64,000 nucleotides of DNA. Origin: Paraburkholderia dinghuensis. GTDB lineage: Bacteria; Pseudomonadota; Gammaproteobacteria; Burkholderiales; Burkholderiaceae. How positions within the stretch are numbered: the first letter of the stretch is position 1; each line of letters begins with the position of its first letter. The stretch covers positions 29,286 through 93,285 of the forward strand of contig NZ_RQIS01000018.1 of NCBI RefSeq assembly GCF_003837865.1, written 5' to 3'. Positions 17,401 to 25,359 of this stretch are shown piece after piece. The translations under genes were made by a program, and so were the position numbers. The notes under the pieces were generated by a model that saw only the letters and a program-made list of their open reading frames with translations, had not been told where the DNA came from and searched no databases.

Positions 17401-19135
17401 TATTCGGCGGCTGGCCTTGCGCGTCCTCGACTCGCATGCGCCCCGCCTCGATACGCAGGATCCGGTACGACGCATTGCCGAGCTGAAAAACATCGCCCGC
17501 CAGGCTTTCGACGGCGAAGTCCTCGTTGACCGTACCGATCTGGACACCTTGCGGTTCGAGCAACACCGTGTAGTCGGCGTTGTCGGGGATCGTGCCGCCG
17601 GACGTGAGCGCGACGAGCCGCGCGCCGCGCCGTCCGCGCAGCACGCGGTTAACGGCGTCTCGATGCAGGTAAGCCGCGCGCGGTCCGTGGCGGCTCGTGT
17701 AACCCTCGGCGAGCATGCGCAGCACCGCGTCGAACTGCGCGCGTTCGAGCCGCGCCCAGGGCGTCGCACGTCGCACGAGGGCGAACAGCGCATCCTCGTC
17801 CCACGCTTCGCAGGCCACTTCGGCGACGATCTGTTGCGCGAGCACGTCGAGCGGTGCCTCGGGCACGGTAAGCCGGTCGAGTTCGCCGCGCCGCACGCAG
17901 TCGAGCAGCGCGGCACATTCGATCAGATCGTCACGCGATGTCGGGAAGAGCCGGCCCTTCGGCACGCCGCCGACCTGGTGTCCCGAGCGCCCGACGCGTT
18001 GCAGAAATCCTGCGATCGAGCGAGGTGAGCCGATCTGGCAAACGAGATCGACATCGCCGATATCGATGCCCAGCTCCAGCGAAGCCGTGGCGACCAGCAC
18101 GCGCAGTTCGCCGCGTTTGAGGCGCTGTTCGGCGTCGAAGCGGTGTTCGCGCGCGAGGCTGCCGTGATGCGCTGCGACCGCGTCGGCGCCGAGCCGGTCG
18201 GTGAGATGCCGTGCGATGCGCTCCGCCATGCGGCGCGTGTTGACGAACACAAGCGTCGTGCGGTGCTGCGCTACCAGATCGGCCATGCGGTCGTAGACGC
18301 GCTCCCACACGTCGTTGGCCATGATCGCCTCGAGCGGCACGGGCGGCACCTCGATCGCCAGATCACGTGCGCGTGCGTGGCCTGTATCGACGATCTCGCA
18401 GGCGGGCGGTGCATCGCCGTTCTCGCCCATGCCGACGAGGAAGCGCGCCACTGTATCGATGGGCTTTTGCGTCGCCGACAAGCCGATGCGCAGAAGCCGC
18501 CGTCCGCACAACGCGTCGAGCCGCTCGAGGCTCAGCGCGAGATGGCATCCGCGTTTGTTGCCTGCCAGCGCATGAATTTCGTCGACGATCACGCTGCGCG
18601 CGCTCGCGAGCATGCGGCGTCCCGACTCCGAGCCGAGCAGCACGTAAAGCGATTCGGGCGTCGTCACGAGAATGTGCGGCGCGCGCTTGCGCAGCGCTGC
18701 GCGTTCGGGCTGCGGAGTGTCGCCGGTACGCACGGCAGTGCGGATTTCGACGCCCGGTAGCACAAGTCGCGCGAGTTCGTCGGCGATGCCTTCGAGCGGG
18801 CGCTCAAGGTTGAGCCGGATGTCGTTCGAGAGTGCCTTGAGCGGCGACACGTAGACGACCAGGGTCGCGTCCGGCAGCACACCGCCGTTCGCGAGGCCTT
18901 CGCGCACGAGTTCGTCGAGCGCGGCGAGAAACGCCGTGAGCGTTTTGCCGGAACCGGTCGGCGCGGCGACAAGCGTCGCGAGGCGGCTCGCGATCAGTGG
19001 CCACGCGGCGCGCTGGGCCGCGGTGGGCGCGTCGAAGCTGCGCCTGAACCAGCCCGCGACGGCAGGATGAAAACGCGCGAGAGGATCGTCGGCGGTGGCT
19101 GAAGGGAGCGAAGTCATGCACGCGAAGTCGGTCAT
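14465..19135 (-). CDS. lhr: Large superfamily 2 helicase Lhr
   Basis: This 1556-residue protein matches full-length Lhr in size (E. coli Lhr is about 1540). The helicase core shows APTGSGKT ending at residue 65, a DEIH box at 185-188, SATQKP (motif III) and QRVGRSGHQVGG (motif VI). Beyond the core lie the Lhr winged-helix and beta-barrel domains, and then a long C-terminal extension with repeated winged-helix-like segments. Lhr is a DNA-damage-linked 3'-5' ssDNA translocase and RNA:DNA helicase in bacteria. Neither the start at 19135 nor the internal ATG at 19117 has a clear ribosome-binding site. The gene stands alone, with no ligase or exonuclease partner beside it. Confidence 0.95.
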   Translation of the reverse strand: MTDFACMTSLPSATADDPLARFHPAVAGWFRRSFDAPTAAQRAAWPLIASRLATLVAAPTGSGKTLTAFLAALDELVREGLANGGVLPDATLVVYVSPLKALSNDIRLNLERPLEGIADELARLVLPGVEIRTAVRTGDTPQPERAALRKRAPHILVTTPESLYVLLGSESGRRMLASARSVIVDEIHALAGNKRGCHLALSLERLDALCGRRLLRIGLSATQKPIDTVARFLVGMGENGDAPPACEIVDTGHARARDLAIEVPPVPLEAIMANDVWERVYDRMADLVAQHRTTLVFVNTRRMAERIARHLTDRLGADAVAAHHGSLAREHRFDAEQRLKRGELRVLVATASLELGIDIGDVDLVCQIGSPRSIAGFLQRVGRSGHQVGGVPKGRLFPTSRDDLIECAALLDCVRRGELDRLTVPEAPLDVLAQQIVAEVACEAWDEDALFALVRRATPWARLERAQFDAVLRMLAEGYTSRHGPRAAYLHRDAVNRVLRGRRGARLVALTSGGTIPDNADYTVLLEPQGVQIGTVNEDFAVESLAGDVFQLGNASYRILRIEAGRMRVEDAQGQPPNIPFWLGEAPGRSDELSFAIARLRSQVENEMPGEGRNDPVSLVDESAASAMKRPKGVREADLAVSCVSERGQSGDAQPASDAIKRVSQWLIDAIGLEDAAARQIADYLVRAHTALTALPTHDTLVMERFFDESGGTQLVIHSPYGSRINRAWGLALRKRFCRQFNFELQAAATEDAIILSLTGAHSFALDEVWRYLHSNSAEHLLVQALLDAPLFGVRWRWNATTALALPRMTGGRKTPPQIQRMRSEDLLAAVFPDQVACFENLAGERDIPRHPLVDQTLDDCLHDAMDTEGWLALLRRIEAGDVRLVTRELNSPSPLAAEILTARPYAFLDDAPIEERRTQAVLNRRWSDPESADDLGALDTDAIASVREEAWPQVRDADEMHDALTTLGCIAEREAQHEPQWLDWLRALANAGRATRLTIAQEDALWVCAERLNCVRAIYPQARCEPAIEPPPDYDESWTEEAALVEVVRARLSGFGPLTLAHIARPLALEASVVALALTTLEAQGSVMRGRFTPHTRDEEWCERHLLARIHRYTVRKLRREIEPVERHDFMRFLFEWQRTAAGLRGSGRDALDAVIGQMEGWEASALAWEDEILPARIDDFTPMMLDELCRSGRLAWGRLPAREAAGSTVRSTPVVLLPRRELARWTALLDAPDAADLAPRARRVYDALLRHGAMFFDELAADAHLLGVELENALGELVAAGLVNADSFAGLRALVKPAAKRHVRHGHRRPRGFAPLVGGMADAGRWAVLRRIDLPVAEAVGAHGAADAAAAPHGPPVEEAGPVAKRGMARNTNTSVQMRASMALRRPSTDPELLEHVANVLLRRYGVVCWQLLIREAAWLPPWRDVLRVLHRMEARGHVRGGRFVTGLSGEQFALPEAVALLRDVRRRGADDGTLVCVSAADPLNLVGTLLPGEKVPTLAGNRVVFRDGLPAATLITGQTRFLGVFDEVTRAALQARLTRPYVTGHHTDAPVTG

Positions 19136-19341
19136 GTGCCGCGCGCTAGTCGGCGGCGCGCAAGTTTGAAGTCTCGCAGCTTTTGAGTACGGTTGCCAGG
19201 CGCCGAGCCTCGTCAGGCTCCCGCCCGAGGGGGCCTACGTGTGCGTTTGCGTGCCGGGCTCGTTTTCTGCAGCCCCGCGTCGCGAGCGGTATTCTGGACG
19301 CGTCGGCTTTTCCCTGCACCTACTTAGGACGGAGTCTAGAC

Positions 19342-20388
19342 ATGCGATACAACACCTTGGGCCACACCGGCCTGTTCGTTTCGGAACTTTGCCTTGGCAC
19401 GATGACGTTCGGTGGCGGGGCCGGTATCTGGTCCCAGATCGGCGACGTTCAGCAGGCCGATGCCGAGCGCCTTATAGGACGCGCCATCGACGCCGGCATC
19501 AATTTCATCGATACCGCCGATGTCTATTCGCAGGGCGTGTCCGAGCAAATCACCGGGCAGGCGCTCAGGAACCTGAAGATCCCGCGCGAGCAGGTCGTCA
19601 TCGCGACAAAGGTATTCGGGCAGATGGGCGACTCGCCCAACGAGACCGGCGCGACGCGCTACCACATCATGAATGGCGTGAAGGCGAGTCTCAAACGTCT
19701 GCAACTCGACCACATCGACCTTTACCAGATCCATGGTTTTGACCCGGCGACGCCGATCGAGGAAACCGTGCGCGCCCTCGACGCGCTCGTGCAACAGGGC
19801 CATGTGCGCTATGTGGGTGTCTCGAACTGGGCGGCGTGGCAGATCGTGAAGGCGCTTGGCGTGGCTCACCAGCACGGGCTTGCACGCTTTCAGTCTCTGC
19901 AGGCGTACTACACGATCGCGGGCCGCGATCTCGAGCGCGAACTCGTGCCGATGCTCAGAAGCGAAGGGCTCGGGCTGATGGTGTGGAGTCCGCTCGCGGG
20001 CGGGCTGCTGAGCGGCAAGTACGGTCGCGGCACGGAAGGCGAGGCGGGTAGCCGCCGCACGACGTTCGACTTCCCGCCGGTGAATCGCGAGCGCGCGTGG
20101 GACTGTGTGGATGCGATGCGCTCGATTGCAGACAACAAAGGCGTCTCGGTCGCGCAGATCGCACTGGCGTGGCTGTTGCATCAGCCCGTGGTGACGTCGG
20201 TGATCGTCGGAGCGAAACGTGTCGATCAGCTCGACGACAACGTGGCCGCGACGAAGGTCCCGCTCTCAGCGGAAGAACTCGCCATCCTCGACGAGGTTAG
20301 CCAACTGCCCGCCGAATATCCGGGATGGATGCTAGAGCGCCAGGGTGACCGGCGGCGCGAGCAGATCAGTCAGTCGGAGCGCGGCTGA
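19342..20388 (+). CDS. Aldo/keto reductase, voltage-gated potassium channel beta-subunit-like group
   Basis: The 348-residue TIM-barrel oxidoreductase carries the complete catalytic tetrad: Asp and Tyr in FIDTADVYSQG, Lys in VIATKVFG and His in LYQIHGFD. YVGVSNWAAWQI and a C-terminal NADPH-binding segment VIVGAKRVDQLDDN complete the family pattern. It reduces aldehydes or ketones with NADPH; the physiological substrate is unknown. The start at 19342 follows AGGACGGAG, whereas earlier in-frame starts add unstructured sequence. It is transcribed away from lhr, from a gap of about 200 bases. Confidence 0.94.
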   Translation: MRYNTLGHTGLFVSELCLGTMTFGGGAGIWSQIGDVQQADAERLIGRAIDAGINFIDTADVYSQGVSEQITGQALRNLKIPREQVVIATKVFGQMGDSPNETGATRYHIMNGVKASLKRLQLDHIDLYQIHGFDPATPIEETVRALDALVQQGHVRYVGVSNWAAWQIVKALGVAHQHGLARFQSLQAYYTIAGRDLERELVPMLRSEGLGLMVWSPLAGGLLSGKYGRGTEGEAGSRRTTFDFPPVNRERAWDCVDAMRSIADNKGVSVAQIALAWLLHQPVVTSVIVGAKRVDQLDDNVAATKVPLSAEELAILDEVSQLPAEYPGWMLERQGDRRREQISQSERG

Positions 20389-20451
20389 CGGGTTGTGGCG
20401 GGCGTCGAGACGCGCTGCGCGTGCATCGCGTCACGTCGCTTCACGCGGCAA

Positions 20452-20799
20452 TCATTCGGACGCGACCTTCAGATGGTTCGTCACCGAGGTCACGCCAGAG
20501 ACGTTCTGGACAACCTGGGTCGCACTGTCCCGATCCTGGGCGGTCGGCACCGTGCCTGTCAACAAGACGACACCTTCACGCGTCTTCACGTGAATGTGTT
20601 CGGACTTCACGGTGTCCGCCGCAAGCAGATCGGCCTTTACCCTGACCGTGATGCTTGCGTCGTCGACGTGCTGGCCGAGCGTCTCGGAGCCGCCCGAGGG
20701 CGTAACGGTTCCCGCCGTGTGGGTCTGTGCGCCCGCGGCCAGCGCGAAACTCATGCAGCCGATACCTGCAGCGGTCTTGAACGTCAGTCTGTGCTTCAT
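20452..20799 (-). CDS. Periplasmic BON-domain protein
   Basis: The 115-residue precursor has a signal peptide (MKHRLTFKTAAGIGCMSFALAAGA, cleaved after about 24 residues). A single BON domain follows, from about 45 to 113 (DASITVRVKADLLA ... VKTREGVVLLTGTV ... VTSVTNHL). BON domains bind phospholipid membranes, as in OsmY, and often act in osmotic or envelope stress. AAGGGAG precedes the start. It is convergent with the aldo/keto reductase gene and divergent from the rpoN-type gene. Confidence 0.9.
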   Translation of the reverse strand: MKHRLTFKTAAGIGCMSFALAAGAQTHTAGTVTPSGGSETLGQHVDDASITVRVKADLLAADTVKSEHIHVKTREGVVLLTGTVPTAQDRDSATQVVQNVSGVTSVTNHLKVASE

Positions 20800-21137
20800 C
20801 GTCGGTTCTCCCTTTCTGGTTCCGCCAGCACAGGAATTCGCAAGCACTGTGCCGCATTGCGCAAAACAGCCGGCGCGCCAGAACGGGCAGCGGAGCCAGG
20901 AACGCGATTCGAGCATTGGCGAGTGATCGGGCCAGGACACGACTGCCCCTGAAGGCGACGGCAGAACCGGGCGACAATCTTTCCCGTCGATTGTAAAAAC
21001 GTCCGGCCGGGTGTCGCGCAGGGGCATCGAAGCGATTACGTCGCAAGTCCCGATCCTGTTTCAAAACAGAGGCTTGTGAAAACTGGCATGAGTGTTGCGT
21101 AAATCCATTCGTTACGACCTACACGAACGGAATCGCC
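20800..21137. other. Divergent control region between the BON gene and the rpoN-type gene
   Basis: No gene is seen in this 338-base stretch. Its right end holds the sigma-54-type promoter described separately. The left end carries the AAGGGAG ribosome-binding site of the BON gene. Confidence 0.6.
21086..21101 (+). promoter_or_regulatory. Sigma-54-type -24/-12 promoter before the rpoN-type gene
   Basis: TGGCATGAGTGTTGCG has the invariant GG and GC exactly ten bases apart and matches the TGGCACG-N4-TTGC consensus except for one T in the -24 block. It lies 37 bases before the rpoN-type ATG, which predicts a leader of about 25 bases. This suggests sigma-54 autoregulation. Confidence 0.65.
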
Positions 21138-22625
21138 ATGCCTTCTATCGCGTTACACGCGCGCCAGCAAATTGCGTTGACGCCGCGCCTGCAGCAGGCA
21201 GTGCGGCTGTTGCAGCTATCGTCGCTCGAGTTCCAGCAGGAGCTTCGCGAAGCACTCGACACCAATCCGTTCCTCGAATACGTCCCACCCGCCTCGGAAA
21301 CAGGAGACGCGACGGAAGGCGCGCAAGGCGGGGTGCCGGGCGCTGAAGCCGCTGCGGCGGTGGCACCCGAAGGCACGGTCGAGACGACGGGCGGTGGCAT
21401 GGATAGCGCAATGGACGACGGCGCGATGCAGCCGGACTCGCCTTCCTGGACTGCGGAAATGTCCGTGTCTGGATTGCTGCGCCCGTCTGCCCATCGCGAC
21501 GCCGACGACGGCGACTCCGAGGCCTCCGAGTGGGTCCGCGTGCCGGTCTCGTTGCGCGAGCAACTGCACGACGCGCTGCGCCTTCTTCCGCTAGACGACC
21601 GCGACCGCATGGCGGCACAACTCGTGATCGAGGCGCTCGATGACGACGGCTACCTGCGCCAGGATCTGGCCGATCTCGCTCACGTCGATGGCGTCGGCTA
21701 CACGCTCGACGAAGACCGCCTGCGCGTGGCGCTGCGCGTGGTGCAGACGCTCGATCGGCCGGGGATCGGCGCCCGCTCGCTCTCCGAATGTCTTGCGCTG
21801 CAACTCGACGCCATGCCCGACCACACTCCCGAGCGCGACCTCGCGCACCGGATCGTCACGGATCATCTCGAACGGCTCGCGCGTCGCGAGAGCGGTGAGT
21901 TGCAGCGACAGCTCGGCTGCGACGCGCACGCCCTTCAGGCCGCCTGCGCGCTCGTGCGGCACCTCGATCCCAAGCCGGGGAATCAGTACGGCCGCGCGGA
22001 CGGCGGCTATGTCGTGCCCGACGTGATCGTGCGTCAGGTGCGCGACCGCTGGGTCGTCAGCGTCAATCCGGCGATCGAGCCGCGCGCCCGCATCCACAAG
22101 CTCTACGCGGAGATGTTCGCGCGCTCGGAGCAGACGAGCCGTTCGCCGCTCGCGCAGCAGTTGCAGGAGGCGCGCTGGCTGATCCGCAATGCGCACAAGC
22201 GCTGCGAGACGATCTTGCGCGTGGGCGAATGTATCGTCGCGCGGCAGAAGGCGTTCTTTCAGTATGGCGAGATCGCGCTGCGGCCGATGCTGCTGCGCGA
22301 CGTCGCCGACGAACTGGGCTTGCACGAATCGACGGTTTCGCGCGCAACGGGCAACAAATACATGGCGACGCCGCGCGGCATCTTCGAATTCAAGCGCTTT
22401 TTTCCGCGCGAACTGGAGACGCGCACGGGCGGCACCTGCTCGGCAGCGGCGGTGCGCGTGCTCATCAAGGAGATGATCGACGCGGAAGACCCACGCGACC
22501 CGCTTTCGGATGTCGTGCTGACGCACGAGCTGGAGAAGCAGGGCGTGCAAGTGGCCCGGCGCACGGTGACGAAGTATCGACAGATGATGAAGCTGCCCGC
22601 CGCCGAGATGCGCAAGCAGTTCTGA
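21138..22625 (+). CDS. rpoN: RNA polymerase sigma-54 factor (RpoN paralogue)
   Basis: The 495-residue protein has the sigma-54 layout. A Q/L-rich region I (LTPRLQQAVRLLQLSSLEF) binds activator and core. An acidic, variable region II covers about 55-130. The core-binding and helix-turn-helix region includes RDVADELGLHESTVSRATGNKY, and the C-terminal RpoN box reads ARRTVTKYR. The usual rpoN neighbours (lptB upstream; hpf and ptsN downstream) are absent, so this is probably a second copy rather than the housekeeping one. No activator gene is adjacent. A -24/-12 element lies directly upstream. Confidence 0.94.
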   Translation: MPSIALHARQQIALTPRLQQAVRLLQLSSLEFQQELREALDTNPFLEYVPPASETGDATEGAQGGVPGAEAAAAVAPEGTVETTGGGMDSAMDDGAMQPDSPSWTAEMSVSGLLRPSAHRDADDGDSEASEWVRVPVSLREQLHDALRLLPLDDRDRMAAQLVIEALDDDGYLRQDLADLAHVDGVGYTLDEDRLRVALRVVQTLDRPGIGARSLSECLALQLDAMPDHTPERDLAHRIVTDHLERLARRESGELQRQLGCDAHALQAACALVRHLDPKPGNQYGRADGGYVVPDVIVRQVRDRWVVSVNPAIEPRARIHKLYAEMFARSEQTSRSPLAQQLQEARWLIRNAHKRCETILRVGECIVARQKAFFQYGEIALRPMLLRDVADELGLHESTVSRATGNKYMATPRGIFEFKRFFPRELETRTGGTCSAAAVRVLIKEMIDAEDPRDPLSDVVLTHELEKQGVQVARRTVTKYRQMMKLPAAEMRKQF

Positions 22626-23013
22626 TTCGTTGGCGCGTGGCGCCCAGGTCGTTTTTCCGCGAGGGATTCGTCTTCGACGCTTGCCGGGACGCAGTGGCGG
22701 CCAGGCAGCGATCCGGATCCGGAACGTGCGCGTCAAGCGCGCCGCGACCGGCTATCGGCGACGCGGCGTTTAGTGGGCTCCGCGCCGCTCGCTTGCCGCC
22801 AATTACACAGCTGGACGAACGCGTTGCCGCCGCCCGTTGCCGCGAGCGGCCTGCGTTCGATCGCGATTTCGCCGAGCGTGACGTCCGAGCGGTCATGAGG
22901 TCGCCGCCCCGGAAAGGGTTAGATGATCGGGGCCAGATCGTTTTCAGTGTTGTCTGATGTTTTCTGGCGTGGTAAGGCGGTAACGTAGGACGATTGCTGT
23001 CGGTGAAACACTT
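22626..23013. other. Intergenic region before the transposase-like gene
   Basis: This 388-base region shows no gene. GCCCCG and CGGGGC form a short inverted repeat near 22900-22940. Neither this nor the opposite flank of the next gene forms a matched pair of terminal repeats, so I cannot define an insertion-sequence boundary here. Confidence 0.45.
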
Positions 23014-23436
23014 ATGGAAATTCTGACGTCCTCTCGTACCTGCCCGGAACTGACTGAAACACAATGGGAAAGCATTGCGCCTTTGTTTCACGGCGGCCAT
23101 CCTGAAGCCACGCGGCGTGGCCGTGGCCGGCCGGCGCACAGTGCCCGGTCGGTGTTCGAGGCCATTCACTGGGTGCTGTGGACCGCGTCGGTCTGGGCCG
23201 CCTTACCTGAGTGCTATCCCGATTTCCGCACCTGCCACCGGCGCTTCAAGGTCTGGTTCGAAGCCGGGCTCGTGCAGCAAGCCATGGAAACCCTCTACGG
23301 CGATGAAGGGCTTGATCTGTGCTCCGCGATGGGCGCGCGTATGCAAGTGTGTCGCCGGGCGCCCGGTTTCAAGCCGCGTTTTCGCACCTCCCCCGGACTT
23401 GGCTGGTCCGTCGCGCAGCACGAAGCTGAAAATTGA
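23014..23436 (+). CDS. Stand-alone transposase-like N-terminal domain protein (IS5-type, PF13340-like)
   Basis: The 140-residue protein resembles only the N-terminal DNA-binding domain of IS5-type transposases: LTETQWESIAPLF, RSVFEAIHWVLWTASVWAALPECYPDFRTCHRRFKVW. It then ends with a basic tail (VCRRAPGFKPRFRTSPG), with none of the DDE catalytic domain. No terminal inverted repeats, target duplication or second frame are visible nearby. It has its own strong terminator. It may be a truncated insertion-sequence remnant or a domesticated DNA-binding protein. The start at 23014 has only a weak ribosome-binding site. Confidence 0.65.
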   Translation: MEILTSSRTCPELTETQWESIAPLFHGGHPEATRRGRGRPAHSARSVFEAIHWVLWTASVWAALPECYPDFRTCHRRFKVWFEAGLVQQAMETLYGDEGLDLCSAMGARMQVCRRAPGFKPRFRTSPGLGWSVAQHEAEN

Positions 23437-23445
23437 CGAACTGAG

Positions 23446-23477
23446 GTCAGCAGATCATCCGTCTGCTGACTCTTTTT
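23446..23477 (+). terminator. Intrinsic terminator after the transposase-like gene
   Basis: GTCAGCAGA at 23446-23454 pairs perfectly with TCTGCTGAC at 23462-23470 around a seven-base loop, followed by TCTTTTT. It acts on the plus strand. It physically includes the last codons and stop of the opposite-strand kinase gene, so two genes share this DNA. Confidence 0.85.
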
Positions 23478-25119
23478 CGTACAAACTTCCGATCCGGTCG
23501 AAAAGCGGCGTCCACCAGGCCGCGGAGGCAAACGTCGCGACCGGCACGTCTGTGTCCAGATCGACCGAAATGCGTTGCTCCGCGGGATCGAGCGGGTCGG
23601 CGCTCGCCATCTGCATGGTAAGCACTGCTTCGCCCGCGTCCGACGCGTCGCGTGGTCCGCGAGCACGCGCATTCACGCGTTCGACGAGCCGCGCAGCGTC
23701 GGCGTAAAAGTGGAGGATCAGGACCGGCACACCCAGCCGTTCACCGAGCGCAATGAAGCGCGCGCGATACGCGGACTTCAGGAACGTCGCATCCACGAGC
23801 GCGGTATAGCCCGCACCGAGCACACCGGCGGTCAGCGCGGCGATCCGGTCGTAATGGGCCGCGATGGCTTCGGGCGTGTAGGCGCTGGCCGGTAACGCCT
23901 CCAGGTCGGGCGGGGCGAACGGTCGCGTGCGCTTGCGTTCGGTATCGCTCGCGATGCGTATCGCGCCGGTTTGCTCGGCCAGTGCCCGACTGGCCACCGA
24001 CTTTCCCGACCCCGACAAGCCGTGGCACAGCAGCAGCGAAGGCGTGCGGTTGCGTGGTGTTTTCGCGGCCAGTTGGAGATACGGCGTCCAGGCTCCGTCC
24101 TGCGGTGCCGCAGTCGGCGAGCGCGGCGGCCCCGCCTTGAGCAGCGCCACCATCGCCCGAACGAGCGCCCGGTACACCACATACAGCGGTAGCGCGGCCA
24201 GTCCGTCGAAGTCGCCGGTCACCTCCAGGTAGCGCGCCAGCAACCGGTTAGCGTGGCGGACGTGTCCGTGCGCGCGCAAGTCCATTAGCAGGAACGCGAG
24301 GTCGGCGGTGACGTCGATCCAGCGCAGCTCGTCGCTGAATTCGATGCAGTCGAACATCAGCGTTGTGCTTGCGTGGCGCAGGAGGTTGTCGAGGTGAAGG
24401 TCGCCGTGACACGCACGCACGAAGCCTTGTGCGCGGCGTGCGTCGAGATGGGCGGTCAGGCGCTCGAGTTCGCTTTCGCAGTAACGCCGCAGTCCCGCGG
24501 CTTGCACAGCCGCAGCCGTGCGCGGATCGTGTTCGAGAGGCGCAAGCGCCGCCAGCACCTGGTCGCGCAGCAACGCCGCCGTCCCAAGCCTTGTACCTTC
24601 AATAACGAGCCGCTGCGCATGGATGTGGCTCGCGGCAAGCTTCTGCGCGGCAGCGTCGATGTCGGCGTCGTCAAGTTCGCCATGCGCGACAAGGCTCGAA
24701 AAAAGCTGGCGCTGTCCGAAGCGCCGCATGCGTACTGCGTAGTCGATCACGCGTGCACCGCCTTTTCTCCGACCGAAGCGGCATCGTCCTGAATCGATTG
24801 AAATCGGGTTCACGTCGAGATAGATGGGGCCTGCGAACGGCCGGTTGAGCCGGATCTCGGCTTCGCAGCAACGGCGGCGCGCATCGAGCGAGGTGAAGTC
24901 GACGAAACCGAAATTGACCGGCTTCATGATCTTGTATGCATGGCGTCCGGCCAGATAGACCACCGATATATGCGTTTCGATGCGCACGACGCGGCCCGCC
25001 GGATGCGGATAGGTGGCGGCCCGCCGCAGCGCGGCATCGATCGTGCGGCTATGGCGCCGGGCCGCGCGCAGGCGCTTGCCTTCGTGACATGAGACTGTGG
25101 GAAGGGGCGTGTCGGACAT
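23455..25119 (-). CDS. Phosphotransferase/P-loop kinase fusion (bifunctional APH and AAA-type ATP-binding protein)
   Basis: The 554-residue protein joins two phosphotransfer modules. The N-terminal half has an aminoglycoside-phosphotransferase-like kinase fold: ACHGDLHLDNLL is the catalytic Brenner motif and FDCIEFSDELRWIDV the metal-binding one. The C-terminal 175 residues form a P-loop kinase with Walker A GLSGSGKS and a later LVDATFLK. Family members are conserved in proteobacteria but their substrates are unknown; antibiotic resistance should not be inferred. The start at 25119 was chosen because the longer frame adds a non-protein-like prefix. It is divergent from the DHH phosphoesterase gene. 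Confidence 0.88.
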   Translation of the reverse strand: MSDTPLPTVSCHEGKRLRAARRHSRTIDAALRRAATYPHPAGRVVRIETHISVVYLAGRHAYKIMKPVNFGFVDFTSLDARRRCCEAEIRLNRPFAGPIYLDVNPISIDSGRCRFGRRKGGARVIDYAVRMRRFGQRQLFSSLVAHGELDDADIDAAAQKLAASHIHAQRLVIEGTRLGTAALLRDQVLAALAPLEHDPRTAAAVQAAGLRRYCESELERLTAHLDARRAQGFVRACHGDLHLDNLLRHASTTLMFDCIEFSDELRWIDVTADLAFLLMDLRAHGHVRHANRLLARYLEVTGDFDGLAALPLYVVYRALVRAMVALLKAGPPRSPTAAPQDGAWTPYLQLAAKTPRNRTPSLLLCHGLSGSGKSVASRALAEQTGAIRIASDTERKRTRPFAPPDLEALPASAYTPEAIAAHYDRIAALTAGVLGAGYTALVDATFLKSAYRARFIALGERLGVPVLILHFYADAARLVERVNARARGPRDASDAGEAVLTMQMASADPLDPAEQRISVDLDTDVPVATFASAAWWTPLFDRIGSLYEKESADG

Positions 25120-25359
25120 AAACCGATACGGAAGAGGATGTGATGTCCGAGCATACACGGCAGCATGGGAGACCGGCGCGAGCGCGTGAGTTTGGCATGG
25201 CGCCGCGCAAAAGATGTGCGACCTTGCCCGACACTCGTACGGATGTACGGCAGCGGGCCGCAGATTGACCGAAATGCCGTGCGCGGACATTGGTACTTTG
25301 TCCGAATGGCCTATGGTGCGCGATACTGTGTTGTTTCGTTGAACTCAAACTGACAGAAC

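Noticed and set aside
23455..25119. Antibiotic resistance by the APH-like domain
   Set aside because: The protein is a conserved fusion with a P-loop kinase, and its motifs do not point to aminoglycosides.
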